In this document: positions 38,669-50,793 of the stretch, piece by piece
How the letters are laid out: each line of letters begins with the position of its first letter
How positions within the stretch are numbered: position 1 is the first letter of the stretch
Origin: Caenorhabditis elegans
Taxonomy: Eukaryota; Nematoda; Chromadorea; Rhabditida; Rhabditidae
NCBI RefSeq assembly: GCF_000002985.6
Contig: NC_003282.8
Coordinates: 12,462,001 to 12,526,000 of the forward strand
Direction: 5' to 3'
DNA length: 64,000 nucleotides
The notes under the pieces: generated by a model
The model's database searches: none
What the model was told of the DNA's origin: nothing
What the model saw: the letters and a program-made list of their open reading frames with translations, nothing else
Program-made: the position numbers and the translations under genes

Positions 38669-40299
38669 ACCACAGAAATATACTTATGGAGAACTAAGTT
38701 TCTCCTTATAAACCCAGATTTTCAGATTTTTCCTGCAAATATACAGTAATCCGATTTTCCTAGTTCAGTGAGTAAATTTCTCGTTCCGCGCAAGATGATT
38801 AATGCGCTTGATAACTAACGAAACGAGATTGTAAGGTTTGGTGATATTGTCTTTTTTGTAGTTGATTCCCAAGAAACAATATGTACCACGTTGTGTAAGG
38901 AAGGGATTCTGAAACTTTGTTCCGTTTCTGAACAGTTTTAACTTTGTAATAGTTATTAAAATCAAGTAACATTACTAATCACAACGAAAAATTAACACAT
39001 GACACTTTGCATACAAATATATAATTGACAAGCGATTCATTGTTTATTTTTTTATCGCTCATCTCTGGTTACACATTTGGTCTGAGAACCTGCACAGCGT
39101 GTATTTGAGAACTCAACTTAGTTTCTAAACAATCTTGAAAAAGCAGAACGCAAACTACTTTTTAAAAGTTGTTTTCCTGCAAACTCAAACGCAATGCTTC
39201 AAACTTACCAGTTTTCATAATCCGAAAAATACTATTTTTAGATAATTGGCATTCCTTGCTATCATGGCGCCAAATGAAAAGTTCATGTCGAGAACATTTG
39301 TGATAAATCGGTTGAGATGATGCAGGGAAAACCGATTGAGGTATATCGTTTGTCAGCTAATTCCGCCGAAACAAAAAAAAGAAAAAAACGACCACCCAGC
39401 TTGGAAACTAATAGATTGGGACGGTAAATCGAGATAAGAGGAATCTTGAGTGGTATAAATTAGGAAAAACTAACATCGGAATGATTAAAAAAAAACAACA
39501 ACAACTGTCTAGACATATCAAACACATCGAATAACCAATGGAGTGGAGATACTCTTTCTAGGGATGGAAAATTTTGTAATATGGGAACGAATTAGAACAT
39601 CATGAGTCTATTTCACCAGGTAGATCAAAAATATATTTTGTGAAAAATTAGAGGCTGAATTCTTTCCGATATTCTCTCCAAAAAATCCTTTGATATTTAA
39701 TTGATAAAACTTGTTCTGCTCTCCCGATCCATTCATCGTTCATTTTAAAACATCAGGGGTGTACGTCAATTGCCGACCGGCATTTCTACAAAATGAGAAA
39801 GTGTGGTATGTTCCCCCAAAAGTGTTTTATTGAAATTTAGTGAAAAAAATATTTTCATCTCATTGTGAAAAATGTTTCTTATTTTATTTTTTTGGAACAA
39901 CTGAAAAAGTGCTCAAAAATTATCTGAAAGTTGAACATTGACGCAAAAAATCAGATATCTATCGAAAAAATTTCCGGCAATTTTTGAGCACTTTTCTGTT
40001 GTTCCAAATTAAATAAAGGGGTTTTTTAGCATACCAGCTCTCTCTGAACGCTCTAAAAAGCTGTTCCTCTAGAAAAAGATCGCACGAAAACAAGATACGA
40101 ACGCTTCTTTCCTATTTCCTCTTTGCTCTCCCTCCCTTCTTTGCTGGGCCTGGCTTATTTTCCATTAGGTGGACAGATATTTTTCTATTTCCCTATTTTT
40201 TCAACTATACTGAAACTGAGTCCATAATTAAATTTACTCAGAAATAATTATATTCATTCCATCCTTCACAGATCTCTTGATTACTTTGAGTATACCTAA
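38669..40299. other. Intergenic DNA between sru genes
   Basis: No convincing gene. It contains one palindromic repeat (39881-40017). The last 250 bases, before the sru start at 40300, resemble the region before the gene at 34208 (TATATTCATTCCATTCC-like), which suggests a shared promoter duplicated with the gene. Confidence 0.4.
39881..40017. repeat. Small palindromic MITE-like element
   Basis: TTTTTGGAACAACTGAAAAA followed by GTGCTCAAAAATT on the left is mirrored by AATTTTTGAGCAC and TTTTCTGTTGTTCCAAATTA on the right, leaving a loop of about 50 bases. No coding content. Confidence 0.7.
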
Positions 40300-42055
40300 A
40301 TGAACGAATCAAATGAATCTAACCCAGGTATTATAATCAACTTGAATTCTAATTATTCCAATTTTCAATTCGATATCTTTACTATTCCTGTATTATTGGC
40401 TATTGTTCCATTTATTTATATTATTCCCACTTGCTTTGTTATTTTCCGAATTATTCAAGTTTATATTGTGAAAGGACTACGGAATAATGATGAGATGGTC
40501 AACAAAAGTGTTTTCTTGGTTATTATACTTTCTCAACTTTCGGTAAGATTCTAATATGATAGATGAAAAAATATATTAGTGCAATAGCCAGACCCTCTTC
40601 AAATTTTTCCGAGTGAGAGCATCCGACCAATCAACGCTTATCTCCGCCCACTCTTAGACCAATCAGCATAAAGTGGACCGTTGTCTATTGGTTTAAAAAT
40701 GAGCGGCCCCGGACTATGAGATTTTTGCAACTCAAATTTTTGCCTAATCATGGGTTAGAGCAAGTTGCAATTTTTACCAATACCTTAAAAACTAAATTTT
40801 TCTAAAACTGTAAAAATTGGTTTTGAAACAAAATCATGGTTTGGATTACCATTTCTTTTGAAAAACACAACCTATAGTAGAATAGGAATTTTTTAATTTC
40901 AGTGCCTCTGCTTCTTCCTTTCTGATTTCCTGATAATCCGCCTGCCCTCAACGGGAATTTTAACAACATGGTGTCAACAACAACCGGAAAATCATTTTCT
41001 GGCGATGCTCTTCACAACTCAAATTTATTTCAGTTATGCTTTAATGATATATCCGGTTTTGTTGACGATAGTTCGAATAACGCCAATTCAGCTTCCACAT
41101 CGCCATAGAGAGGTATGCTTTTTTATTTTTTGGAAAATTGTTTTGATAGGTTTTTAAAAACTATAATACTGATAATGAGAGAATTGTATTTCTTAATATC
41201 AAAAAATACCGAATAACCCCATTATATGGATAGACGAAATTTATTTTGAATTCGAAAAATTAATTCAACAATGTTTTTGTTTCATTATTCAAATTCGCAT
41301 AATTTGATCAAAAACTTCCAGATAAACTCGAAAATTCTTGCCTACGGCATCCCATTTGTTCACATCTACCCTCTATTCTTTATATTCTTCATGGTTCCAG
41401 CACTAGGGGTCTGTCGGCAATTCAAGAAACCATATCCATTCGGATCAGCTTTCATACACTTTTATGGGTCTTGGCACGATGTGAGTTCACTTTATCTAGA
41501 TAATTTTTCTGTAAGATTGTATTTTCAGTTCAAAAATGCTCCATTTGAAATGATTAATACTGTTTTTTGGCTGATCACTTATCTACTCTGCAACTTCAAG
41601 CTTCATCAGAAACTTCATTATTTAAAAGTGAACTCTCAGTGGTAAGTTGAAATTTTGCGAGGGAAGTGGGTTAGACGTTCTCTTCTGACAACCCTCGTTG
41701 GTATTTATAGCTTTATCAAAAGCTTATTTCCAGCCACCAGAACCAGAGTGCAAGATATCGAAGAGCGGAGATCTCGTTGACATTGACTTCAGTTTCAATG
41801 ATCCTTACATACATTGTGAATCTAGCATTTCAGGTAATTGGAATAATAAAGCTTGGTCTCAAAACAATTTACAATTTCCAGGGAACCTTCCTAATTGATT
41901 ACAATCTCATGACATATAGTTCATTCTTCCGTCCATATGGAAATGATCTCGAGACTTGTGTAGTTCCATGGGTATTTTATTTAACTCATCCAGCATTTCA
42001 AAAGAGACAAGGATCAATTATGTCATCAAGTCATCAACGGGCAACACGCACATAA
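40300..42055 (+). CDS. Seven-transmembrane chemoreceptor, probably class U (sru), 332 aa
   Basis: Exons 40300-40542, 40903-41112, 41322-41480, 41529-41641, 41734-41833 and 41882-42055 join in frame to 332 residues. It is the closest paralogue of the gene at 34208; exon 1 is nearly identical, from PGIIINLNSNYSN to IILSQLS. Marks are IRLPSTGILTTWCQQQPEN, VPALGVCRQF and RPYGNDLETCVVPWVFYLTHP. Its last intron uses a normal GTAATT donor, in contrast to the GC donor of its twin. Intron 1 carries the CCAAT/CTCCGCCCA repeat (40622-40705), as does the twin, so the repeat predates the duplication. The AATAAAAATAAAAATAAAAT run at about 42098 is a likely poly(A) signal. Confidence 0.86.
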
Positions 42056-43696
42056 GGTTTTTGCTTCCATCATGAAGTTCATTTTTGTAATTGGTAAAAA
42101 TAAAAATAAAAATAAAATATTGCACCTGTCAAAATCCGAAAAATAAGCCCGCAATGAATTATGCCTATATTTGTCTGTTTCCGTTGTTAGTTTTCAGTCT
42201 TCTATTTGAATTTCCTTTCTTCATTGAGTCCAGAAAGACGTCTGAATTTGTTAATTAACTTTTTTCAGCCTATTGTAATAAGCTCCCTTATTCAACCAAA
42301 TAACAAAAGTTCAAAGGATTATAATAATTTTTCAGATAAAATTAGATTGTCTATTTGAATTTGGTTATTTTGTTCTAAGAAGCAAATAGAAATTAAAAAC
42401 TTTCAAATCCCTTCTGCACTTCTTTTTCTGATTGCACTTTTGATAGTGCCTAGCGGAGTTGCAAAGGCGGGTCAGGTTTCAAGTGTATCTGAAATATAAG
42501 AAGGGTCTGGGAGAATTAATATGAGTTTTTTTTTGTTCTAATTTTTAAAATTAATTTTAAAATCCAGTATAATTCTCTTTGTATTTTTATGATAAAAAAT
42601 TAGTTTATTTTTTCAAAATCCTTGTCTTTTACATCAAAGCTTTCTAAAATACTATATTTCATTTTCGAATTTGTAAATTCCTGCATCATGGCAGAGAAGT
42701 GACGCCACTCGCCACTCGGATCTCATAATTTTAGCTCATTATGTCAGTGTTAAAATATCAGAATTTTCAATATTTTAACACAAGCGAATTTTTAATGTTT
42801 CATTTCAAATACATAACCATTTATAAAGGACACTTCTTTTTTGAGTTTTCAATCTTTTTTTTAATCAATTTTTCCTTGAACTACAAACAAAAATAAAAAT
42901 TATGGAATTCCGGAAATGTTTTGATAGATTTGGATTCTAGATTTTTTAAAAATATTATTGGTACGTTTGTGGGACAGGAAAGTAAATTTAAGCCGCGCTA
43001 GAGAGGTTTTTGTGTCGAATTCCAATTTTCGCAAAAAATTTTCCCTATAACGAATAACGTTTGAACTATTTTCCCCTACTGGCAATTTTTATTTGAAGTT
43101 CCGTTCTATCCATTAAAAAATGAAGAACAGACATTTTATATTGAAAAAAATCGTCTTCCTTCTCCATTCCAAAGAGTTCAATTTGATTTCTAAAAAAATG
43201 CATAATGATAGAAATAATATTATGTTTTTAATCTTCCTTTGTTCCTTGTGTTCACTCTTCAACAAAAATAATGATCTTGATGGCTCGGATAAAAAATTGC
43301 AAAGAAAATAATAATGGAACTTCGAATCGAAAAGAGTCTTTTCATTTTACTTCCGTTGTCTTTTCATCACTGTTTTTCATTAAACCTTAAAAAACATCCA
43401 GTTTTTTTCTGCTTTTGAATATTTCATATATCCCTTAGGAAAATCGGGATGGCATAGGGTTTACAACGACGAGTTTTGAATATATGAATCACAAGTTCGC
43501 CTGGAAATATTGAAAATAAACATGAAATGCTCTCTGGATGTTTTCTCAAAATTTATAAATCAATTAAAACGGTAAAAAAAATTACCAAAAATTAAAGCAC
43601 AAAAATCAATATTGATTATTTTTACGAAGTTAACCGCCTGGTACATACGTAAATATATTATGATCTTAATGTATTTTATCCTTCCAGCCAGCCGGA
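42056..43696. other. Intergenic DNA, no gene seen
   Basis: AT-rich sequence with only short open stretches that lack splice structure. CTTCCAGCCAGCCGGA immediately precedes the next sru start (43697) and supplies a possible trans-splice acceptor ending at 43687. Confidence 0.4.
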
Positions 43697-45381
43697 ATGT
43701 ACACGTCGAAACTTGGATTGATTGTGAATTTGAACTCAAACTATACCAATTTCCAATTTGATCCATTTACGGTTCCGGTCTTTGTCGAATTTATTCCATT
43801 TATTTATATGATTCCAACATGTTATGCTATTCTTCGAATTATTCAAGTTTATATTCAAAAAGGGCTCCGAAGAAATGATGAAACTATTAATCGAAGTGTG
43901 TTTCTAGTAATTATTCTAACTCAGCTATCAGTAAGTATTCTTTAAAATACAAAACATTTTGAATTTTTTATTTTTTTGAAATTCGCGCCCAAATAAAGTT
44001 GGTTCCGACCAATCAGCGTTAGACACAGGGCGTGACCAAAGACGCTAACTGGTTACACCCTTTTGTGCGAAGCTATTCAGAACTACAGCCAAAAAAGTTT
44101 TCAGTGTCTCTGTTTCTTCATCGGAGATTTTATCACACTTCGCCTCCCATCCACTGGAATTATGACGTCATGGTGTCAGCAACAAGAGCCCAGTCGATTT
44201 TTGACTCTTATCTTTTTGACACAAATATTCTTTGGATATCCAGTTATGATTTACCCAGTACTTCTCAATGTTGTTCGCTTTGTGCCAATACATTATCCGC
44301 TGAATCATAAGAAAGTGAGTAAAGTCGATTTTTCTGAAATATGCCAACAACGCTGATAAGCCCCAACACAGCAAATATAAAAATTAACTAGACTATTTCA
44401 GATAAACGAGAAAATCCTCCGCTACAGTATCCCATTTATACATTTATATCCATTTCCGTTTATTTCTTTTATGTTACCTGCAATTGGGGTGTGCAGACAG
44501 CTCAGAGGACCTTATGAGTTCGGCTCGCTCTACATTCATTTTAAGGATTCTTGGCATAATGTGAGCAACAGGGCTATTGCAAAAAAAAAATTGGTCCAAA
44601 AAACAAACAACAAAAAATCGAAACAAAAATCGAAACAAAAAACGGCAGCCCTGGTGAGCAAATTGAATTGCCGGCAATTTACCAGGTTGTAAAATTTTTA
44701 ATGTTCTGAAAGTCCCAAAAACCAAAAATGTGTGGAATTCTTGCGAAACAAAAATGCCAAAACGCAAAATCCAAGTTCTGGGCGGAGCCTTTAATTAAAA
44801 AAATACACCTAAAATCCCAAAACAGCTCCGCGCTTATATTTAAAGGTAAAAAAAAAACACTTTCTGATATAAAAAATTATTTTTCTATTCAGGTAATAAA
44901 TGCTCCATTCTTGGTGCTCAATTCAATCATTTGGCTTATCATCTGCCTAATCACCAACTATTTTCTTTATCGAAAAATTCGAAATTTAAAAGTCTCAGCT
45001 AGATGGTGAGTATTCACACTTTTTCATGAAAACATGCTGTTTTTCTTGCACATTTTCAGCCAGTTGCACGTAAACAGGAACACCAACTACCAAAATGCAG
45101 AAGTCTCTTTGACACTCACTGCCACTTCAATGATTCTTGCATACATTACGAATCTTGTTTTTCTGGTAAGAGAAATGAAATATATTCAAAAGAAAAATAT
45201 GCATTTTCAGGGAAATTTCATGATTGATGAGCAGACTGCAACCTATTTTGCAATCTTTCGTCCGTTTGGAAATGATTTGGAAACTTGTGTAGTGACGTGG
45301 ATATTCTATTTAACTCATCCGGCTTTTCGAGAAAAATCGGAGGACAGGAATAGTCAAGAGAGCAGGAGACAATTATTGTGA
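43697..45381 (+). CDS. Seven-transmembrane chemoreceptor, probably class U (sru), 330 aa
   Basis: Exons 43697-43930, 44105-44314, 44402-44560, 44893-45005, 45060-45165 and 45211-45381 join in frame to 330 residues. Marks are IVNLNSNYTNFQFDPFTV, LRLPSTGIMTSWCQQQEPS, LPAIGVCRQL and RPFGNDLETCVVTWIFYLTHP. Thr replaces the usual Pro in the last motif (VVTW for VVPW). Intron 3 is unusually long (332 nt) and carries an A-rich low-complexity run, so an insertion is likely. A glutamate dehydrogenase fragment begins only about 20 bases after the stop codon. Confidence 0.85.
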
Positions 45382-45398
45382 TTTTATGAATGAAAGTT

Positions 45399-45720
45399 GT
45401 TAGAGCGTATCACAGGAAAGCCAATTGTCAGTGGAGGAATTCACGAACGTGCTTCCGCCACCGGACGTGGAGTGTGGAAGGGACTCAAGGTGTTCACCAA
45501 CGATGCTGATTACACGAAGATCGTAGACCTTGACATCGGACTCGCTGGAAAGACCGCTATCATCGCTGACACCTTCGCCAAATTGGACAGAGTAAGTAAA
45601 AATTGTTTTTGGCTCGTTAGTAATTTTGGTCGCTCCGCCTTGCATCACATGAAAGTAAATTGTAAGCGGAGGTGTTCATGGACGTGTTCTCGACAATGAG
45701 AACGCTGAAAGAATTTTATT
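45399..45720 (+). pseudogene. Glutamate dehydrogenase fragment
   Basis: From 45403 the sequence encodes [20 protein letters not shown], then [15 protein letters not shown] and [12 protein letters not shown]. These match the start of the NAD(P)-binding domain of animal glutamate dehydrogenase (compare GKP..GG.HGR.SATGRGV and GLAGKTAI). The match ends where the family's GFGNVG motif should begin, being replaced by ADTFAKLDR. No other GDH exon is seen on either side. A second weak echo (VSGGVHGRV) lies at 45661-45690. It is a partial, non-functional copy; the parent is probably gdh-1 elsewhere on the chromosome. Confidence 0.75.
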
Positions 45721-46034
45721 TTGAATTTTTTAAAGTGTAAAACAAGAAATTCGTTCCGTGTTTTTCGAAAAAAAATTGGAAACTCGTTATTTTTACTGAA
45801 TAATTTCGGTATTAGACTGTTTAGAAGATAAGAATATTCACAAAATTAATTTTTTGCATTTTAATAACGAGCATTTATTAGGAAATAGAAACTTGTGTAC
45901 GCAAATCAGAAATTTTTCCTTTAAAAAGCTTGCGCCAAAATAGATATTTTATCGAAATACGTTATCAATTTTGAAAAAGTACGACAAATTTAACATGAAC
46001 AATTCATTAAACTAACACAACTTCCAATTGGTTT

Positions 46035-46412
46035 TTATTTCCCACAAGTTGGCCACTTCGAATTGCTTGACGTGGAGGTAGTTGGAAAAGTGTCAGCATG
46101 CATTCTACCTGAGGACATGTTTTTGACAACATGGCAGGAGAGCTCGAACTTCTTTATTAAATTTTTCACTTTTCCGCTTACTTTGACGCCTTGTTCTTGT
46201 ACGTATTGTACACCTTGGTCAAGTTTCTCAGCCATTTTCTCTGGTACAGATTGTTGGCTGAGATCTTCTTTCAATTTGTCGATATCAGCTAAGACAAGAG
46301 CGATGACTTTCTCTTTTGATAAGGTTCCGTTTTCAGCTTCAGCACTAGCCTTCTCGTAAAATCGGTCTAGTTTCATCTTAATTTCTCGGCGGTCTTTTTC
46401 CGAAATGGACAT
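46035..46412 (-). CDS. Unrecognised 125-aa helical protein
   Basis: An open frame begins MSISEKDRREIKMKLDRFYE at 46412, with an acceptor (CAATTGCAG) ending two bases before the ATG. Residues 1-90 are highly charged with heptad-like spacing, suggesting amphipathic helices or a coiled coil. The last 40 residues are Ser/Thr-rich. The stop codon TAA is embedded in an AATAAA poly(A) signal (46033-46038). Family unknown. A CAG|GTAG donor near the C-terminus leaves open that the gene once continued. It may be a real small gene or a fragment, like its neighbours. Confidence 0.45.
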   Translation of the reverse strand: MSISEKDRREIKMKLDRFYEKASAEAENGTLSKEKVIALVLADIDKLKEDLSQQSVPEKMAEKLDQGVQYVQEQGVKVSGKVKNLIKKFELSCHVVKNMSSGRMHADTFPTTSTSSNSKWPTCGK

Positions 46413-46802
46413 TTCTGCAATTGTATGTATGACAGTAGGTAAATGTATTTGAAAAGGTTTGAATATTAATTATTCAGAAAATTGCAAAAACAAAAATACT
46501 CATTTCCGAAAAGTCCGTTTAAATGTAGTGAGATGGTACGATCGGTGTTAAAGGCACAGGGAGCTTTTTGTTGATATGGTTTCACAGCGCCATATCATCA
46601 GTGAATTTTAAGATTGCAGTAGTGCCAGTGGGTAACTTAATTTTTAAAAATGGTACCACAGTGACCAAATGTTATACTAAAAATTATATATTTTTTCTGA
46701 AAATTTAAAAAATCTCAAATGAAATTTGAACCTCCCTCCAAGTGATTTGTTAGATCGAGCGCGCTTGCACGTTTTATTTTTATTTAATTTTATTTATTCT
46801 CT

Positions 46803-47066
46803 TTTTTTATTGATTTTTCATGTTTTCAGTTCAATTTTAATGGAAATTTGGAAAAAAGGCAAGATGAATGCACATTTTCGATTAGAATCAATTTTACGCG
46901 CGTAGATCTGTGAAATTATTTATTCCAGGCTTGATTTCGTCGAAAAGCGTTACTTCTCTTTTTAACCCTTGTATAGTTGCTTTTTAAATCGAAATGTGCC
47001 TTCATCTTGACATTTTCTCCAAATTTTCACTACAATTAAACTGAAAACAATCGGTGAAAAAATAAC
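46803..47066. repeat. MITE-like inverted repeat, about 110-bp arms
   Basis: The left arm (TTTTTATTGATTTTTCATG, TTTTCAGTTCAATTTTAATG, GAAATTTGG, CAAGATGAATGCACATTTTC) is complementary to the right arm, from TCGAAATGTGCCTTCATCTTG to ACTGAAAACAATCGGTGAAA. The match is imperfect but spans nearly the whole element. No coding capacity. Confidence 0.75.
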
Positions 47067-47826
47067 ATTAAATATCAAAGGGTGCAGATGAAGATTTAAA
47101 TTTCTGCATTCTTCTTTTATCATAAGTTATCACTCCCTGTATTTGGAAAAAAAAGTGTTCTTGAAAAAAGTCTCGAATCAAAGCGGAGACACGTTGTATT
47201 TGTTAACATGTCACGTCAGACCCGATGCTTTTTTTTTAAACATCAATAAAACTTTTTTGCAGAAATGTCGCTGGATCCACCGGAATAGCGCCCCACAAGT
47301 CTCCAGGACCAAGAAGTGGCTTCTGAAAAGCAATACGAGTTCAGGTCAAATGGAACGAGAAACCCGCGGAAAGGTTGATGTTGAAGAAATGAATGGATTT
47401 TTTGCTCGGATGTAGGTTAAATGTTGAATTTTTGTTTAAATCCCCACTTTTCTGCTCAAAAACGGACATCACAATGCACTTTTGAATCAATTTCTGTCCC
47501 ATTTGCGCAAAAATACAATTTCACACTAAAAAGCTCGAATTTCTACTTAAACTGCCTGAATGTGTGATTACTGGATAAACTCAATCAATAATTCAACTAC
47601 AGTACTCTTTCGCGGCACACAAGGCACCGTATCGAAATGAAGGCCACCATATTTTAGATAATTTTATTGGAAATAGGGTTATTTTTCATATTGAAACATT
47701 TTCCTTTAAACCCCTTAATTTGTCCTGAAAACTCACAAAATTTGATCTTATTTTTTCAGGTGAAACTTCAGATTACAGATCGATTACAGAAGCCATCCAT
47801 TCACAGTCATCTACAGGATGCCTATA
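47067..47826. other. Gene-poor stretch left of Tc3
   Basis: An acceptor-like TTTTTTGCAG (ending 47264) precedes an open stretch up to a GTAGG donor near 47414. A second TTTTTTCAG at 47759 precedes an open stretch running to the Tc3 insertion. The encoded residues match no family I know, and the frames do not join cleanly. It is possibly a decayed gene into which Tc3 inserted. Confidence 0.3.
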
Positions 47827-47828
47827 TA

Positions 47829-50165
47829 CAGTGTGGGAAAGTTCTATAGGACCCCCCCTAATTTGAAGGTTTGAGGAACTTCCGAAAATTTTTTCGAAAA
47901 ACTGCTAATGCCGTTCGTTTTTAAATTGAAAAAAACCTATATACATTTTTTTCCAGAAGTTTATCTCAAAAACTGAGGTCGCGCTGGAAAAAACGTCAAA
48001 ATCCAGTGTGAAACTTCTATAGGACCCCCCGTTTTTTTTCACGATTTTTACTAAAATCAACAGATTTTGGAATTTTTGACAAAGCTCAAATCAAGTTTGA
48101 GTTAGAAATGAGTTCAGATAAGCAGTTTTGACTTTAAAAAATTAATACGAAATGTTCTCGTGGGATCTCCAGACTGGTTCTGATTCTTCCGATCTTTGAT
48201 GTTCAAGTCTGTTTCAAGCTTCCTGGTGCTCTCGGTAATGCCAAAACTTGATAAACTCTCTTTAACAAGTTCCTACTAAAATTCCTAGCACGCACTTTAG
48301 ATGTTTCGACTGTGTAGTCAAGCTGATTTGGCAAAATATGCAGCAGGAAACAATGGAAGGCTTATCAGGAATCAAATCGTTTTTCTTTGATTACAAGGTT
48401 CCATGGGACCAATATTTCAAGTTAAATTGTCCCTCACAGATGTTATTTACTATTTTTTGCGTGAATTATTAAATGTGGAATTGTGGCATGTGTTGTGGCA
48501 CACATATAGAGGCTGGAAAGCTTACTTCGAAAGCAGTCTAACTTGCAATGCCTCGAGGATCTGCCCTTTCGGACACTGAACGCGCTCAGCTGGATGTTAT
48601 GAAATTGCTCAATGTGTCCCTGCATGAAATGAGTAGGAAAATTTCCCGTTCTCGACACTGTATTCGCGTGTATCTGAAGGATCCGGTGAGCTACGGTACA
48701 TCTAAAAGAGCTCCTCGTCGCAAAGATCTCTCCGTGCGTGACGAACGAAATGTGATTCGTGCTGCCTCCAACTCCTGTAAGACGGCAAGAGATATTCGCA
48801 ATGAGCTTCAATTGTCTGCTTCAAAAAGGACCATCCTCAATGTCATCAAACGATCTGGTGTAATCGTTCGTCAGAAACTTCGCCCTGCTCCGTTACTCTC
48901 TGCAGACCATAAACTCAAGCGATTGGAATTTGCTAAGAACAATATGGGAACGAATTGGAGTAAAGTGAGAATTTAAAAAAGCAAGAGTGAATAATTAGGA
49001 TCATTGTTTTAGGTTGTCTTCTCCGATGAAAAGAAATTCAATCTCGATGGGCCTGACGGTTGCCGCTACTATTGGCGCGATTTGCGCAAGGAACCAATGG
49101 TTTTTTCGAGACGTAATTTTGGAGGAGGAACGGTGATGGTTTGGGGAGCGTTCACGGAGAAGAAGAAGCTTGAGATACAGTTCGTCAGTAGCAAGATGAA
49201 CAGCACTGACTATCAGAACGTCTTGGAACTGGAGCTCTCCAAATATCTTCGTCACTACTCCAGAAAAGACTTTAGATTTCAGCAGGATAATGCGACAATC
49301 CATGTGAGCAACTCAACCCGCGACTATTTCAAGCTCAAGAAGATCAACCTTCTTGATTGGCCAGCTCGAAGTCCTGATCTCAATCCAATCGAAAATTTGT
49401 GGGGGATTCTTGTCCGTATCGTGTATGCTCAGAACAAGACTTACCCAACAGTTGCATCGTTGAAGCAAGGAATTCTCGACGCTTGGAAGTCTATTCCGGA
49501 CAACCAGCTGAAAAGTTTGGTCAGATCAATGGAGGACAGACTGTTTGAGATCATCCGCACACAAGGAAACCCGATTAACTATTGATCCTTTCTTGATTTT
49601 AGTATATGAATGTTCTGTTGTTGATCAAAAATAACTGCAACTTGTTAATACGCTGTTTCTGACTGGTTTCTTGGGGATGGCGTAAAAATGTTTATGGTGT
49701 GTGTGCTAGGAATTTTAGTAGGAACTTGTTAAAGAGAGTTTATCAAGTTTTGGCATTACCGAGAGCACCAGGAAGCTTGAAACAGACTTGAACATCAAAG
49801 ATCGGAAGAATCAGAACCAGTCTGGAGATCCCACGAGAACATTTCGTATTAATTTTTTAAAGTCAAAACTGCTTATCTGAACTCATTTCTAACTCAAACT
49901 TGATTTGAGCTTTGTCAAAAATTCCAAAATCTGTTGATTTTAGTAAAAATCGTGAAAAAAAACGGGGGGTCCTATAGAAGTTTCACACTGGATTTTGACG
50001 TTTTTTCCAGCGCGACCTCAGTTTTTGAGATAAACTTCTGGAAAAAAATGTATATAGGTTTTTTTCAATTTAAAAACGAATGGCATTAGCAGTTTTTCAA
50101 AAAAATTTTCGGAAGTTCCTCAAACCTTCAAATTAGGGGGGGTCCTATAGAACTTTCCCACACTG
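47829..50165 (+). mobile_element. Tc3: Tc3 transposon, apparently complete (2,337 bp)
   Basis: The element starts CAGTGTGGGAAAGTTCTATA and ends with the complement, flanked by TA on both sides (47827-47828 and 50166-50167), the target duplication of the Tc1/mariner family. The terminal inverted repeats are about 463 bp (47829-48291 and 49703-50165). A second copy of the end sequence lies 173 bp inside (48004-48030, GTGTGAAACTTCTATAGGAC), matching the two transposase binding sites known for Tc3. Total length is close to the 2,335 bp I recall. Both ends and the transposase gene look intact, so the copy may be mobilisable. Confidence 0.97.
48548..49585 (+). CDS. tc3a: Tc3A transposase, 329 aa
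   Basis: Two exons (48548-48964 and 49013-49585), split by a 48-nt intron, give 329 residues, the normal Tc3A length. The N-terminal bipartite helix-turn-helix (MPRGSALSDTERAQLDVMKL, then SRKISRSRHCIRVYL) binds the inverted repeats. The DDE catalytic region shows VFSDEKKFN, FQQDNATIHVS and NPIENLWG, carrying the three acidic residues of a DD34E transposase. The frame has no break. The enzyme cuts and pastes the surrounding element at TA sites; in C. elegans soma and germline its activity is usually limited by silencing. Confidence 0.96.
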
Positions 50166-50491
50166 TATTATACTTTATTTTTTTCTCTGTAGAAAAAACC
50201 GAAAGAGAGTCACTACTGATGAGACCGTGCTCCTTTTCTGAAAATTGAACTCCTTAAAGTCCTAGTCTAGTGGTAACGGTCGAAACAAGGCATTTTTGTA
50301 CTTTCTGAATAAACTTTTTTAATATTTTCTGGTGTTTTCCTTCTTTATTCACACTTCTGCCTTGATTTTTGCAGTTAATACCTCAGAATTTAAACCTTTT
50401 TGTTCAGTGAATATTTATTGAGTGGAAACATTAGTTTTAAAAAAAAGTTATCCGTCCGTCCTTTTGTTTGAGCTTCTTCGCATGCTATCAC

Positions 50492-50793
50492 GGGAACACA
50501 AAATTCTGAGAATGCGTATCGCACAACATAATTGGCGCGCAAAATATCTCGTAGCGAAAACTACGTTGAGAAAACTTCTTTAAATGACAACTGTAGGGCT
50601 TGGGTAGATTTACGGGCTCGAATTTTGAAATGAACAAAAAAGAAAGTGATACTGAGAAACGATTTCAAAGAGCTCGTAAATCGACGCATACGCTACAGTA
50701 GTCATTAAAAAGAGTTACTGTAGTGTTCGCTACGAGATATCTTGCGCGTCAAATACGTTGTGCAATACGCATTCTCAGAATTTTGTTTTCCCC
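50492..50793. repeat. Long inverted repeat of a common nematode palindrome family
   Basis: GGGAACACAAAATTCTGAGA and ATGCGTATCGCACAAC on the left are mirrored by GTTGTGCAATACGCATTCTC and AGAATTTTGTTTTCCCC on the right. Internal pairs are GCGCGCAAAATATCTCGTAG against CTACGAGATATCTTGCGCG, and GTAGATTTACGGGCTCG against GAGCTCGTAAATC. It starts about 325 bases right of Tc3. No coding capacity. Confidence 0.85.

Noticed and set aside
38424-38711. Open frames on both strands across the 27-bp repeat
   Set aside because: They exist only because the repeat period is divisible by three and lacks stops. The peptide is a nine-residue repetition with no other support.
48443-48811. Minus-strand frame within Tc3
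   Set aside because: Antisense to the transposase exon and partly in the inverted repeat; a shadow frame.
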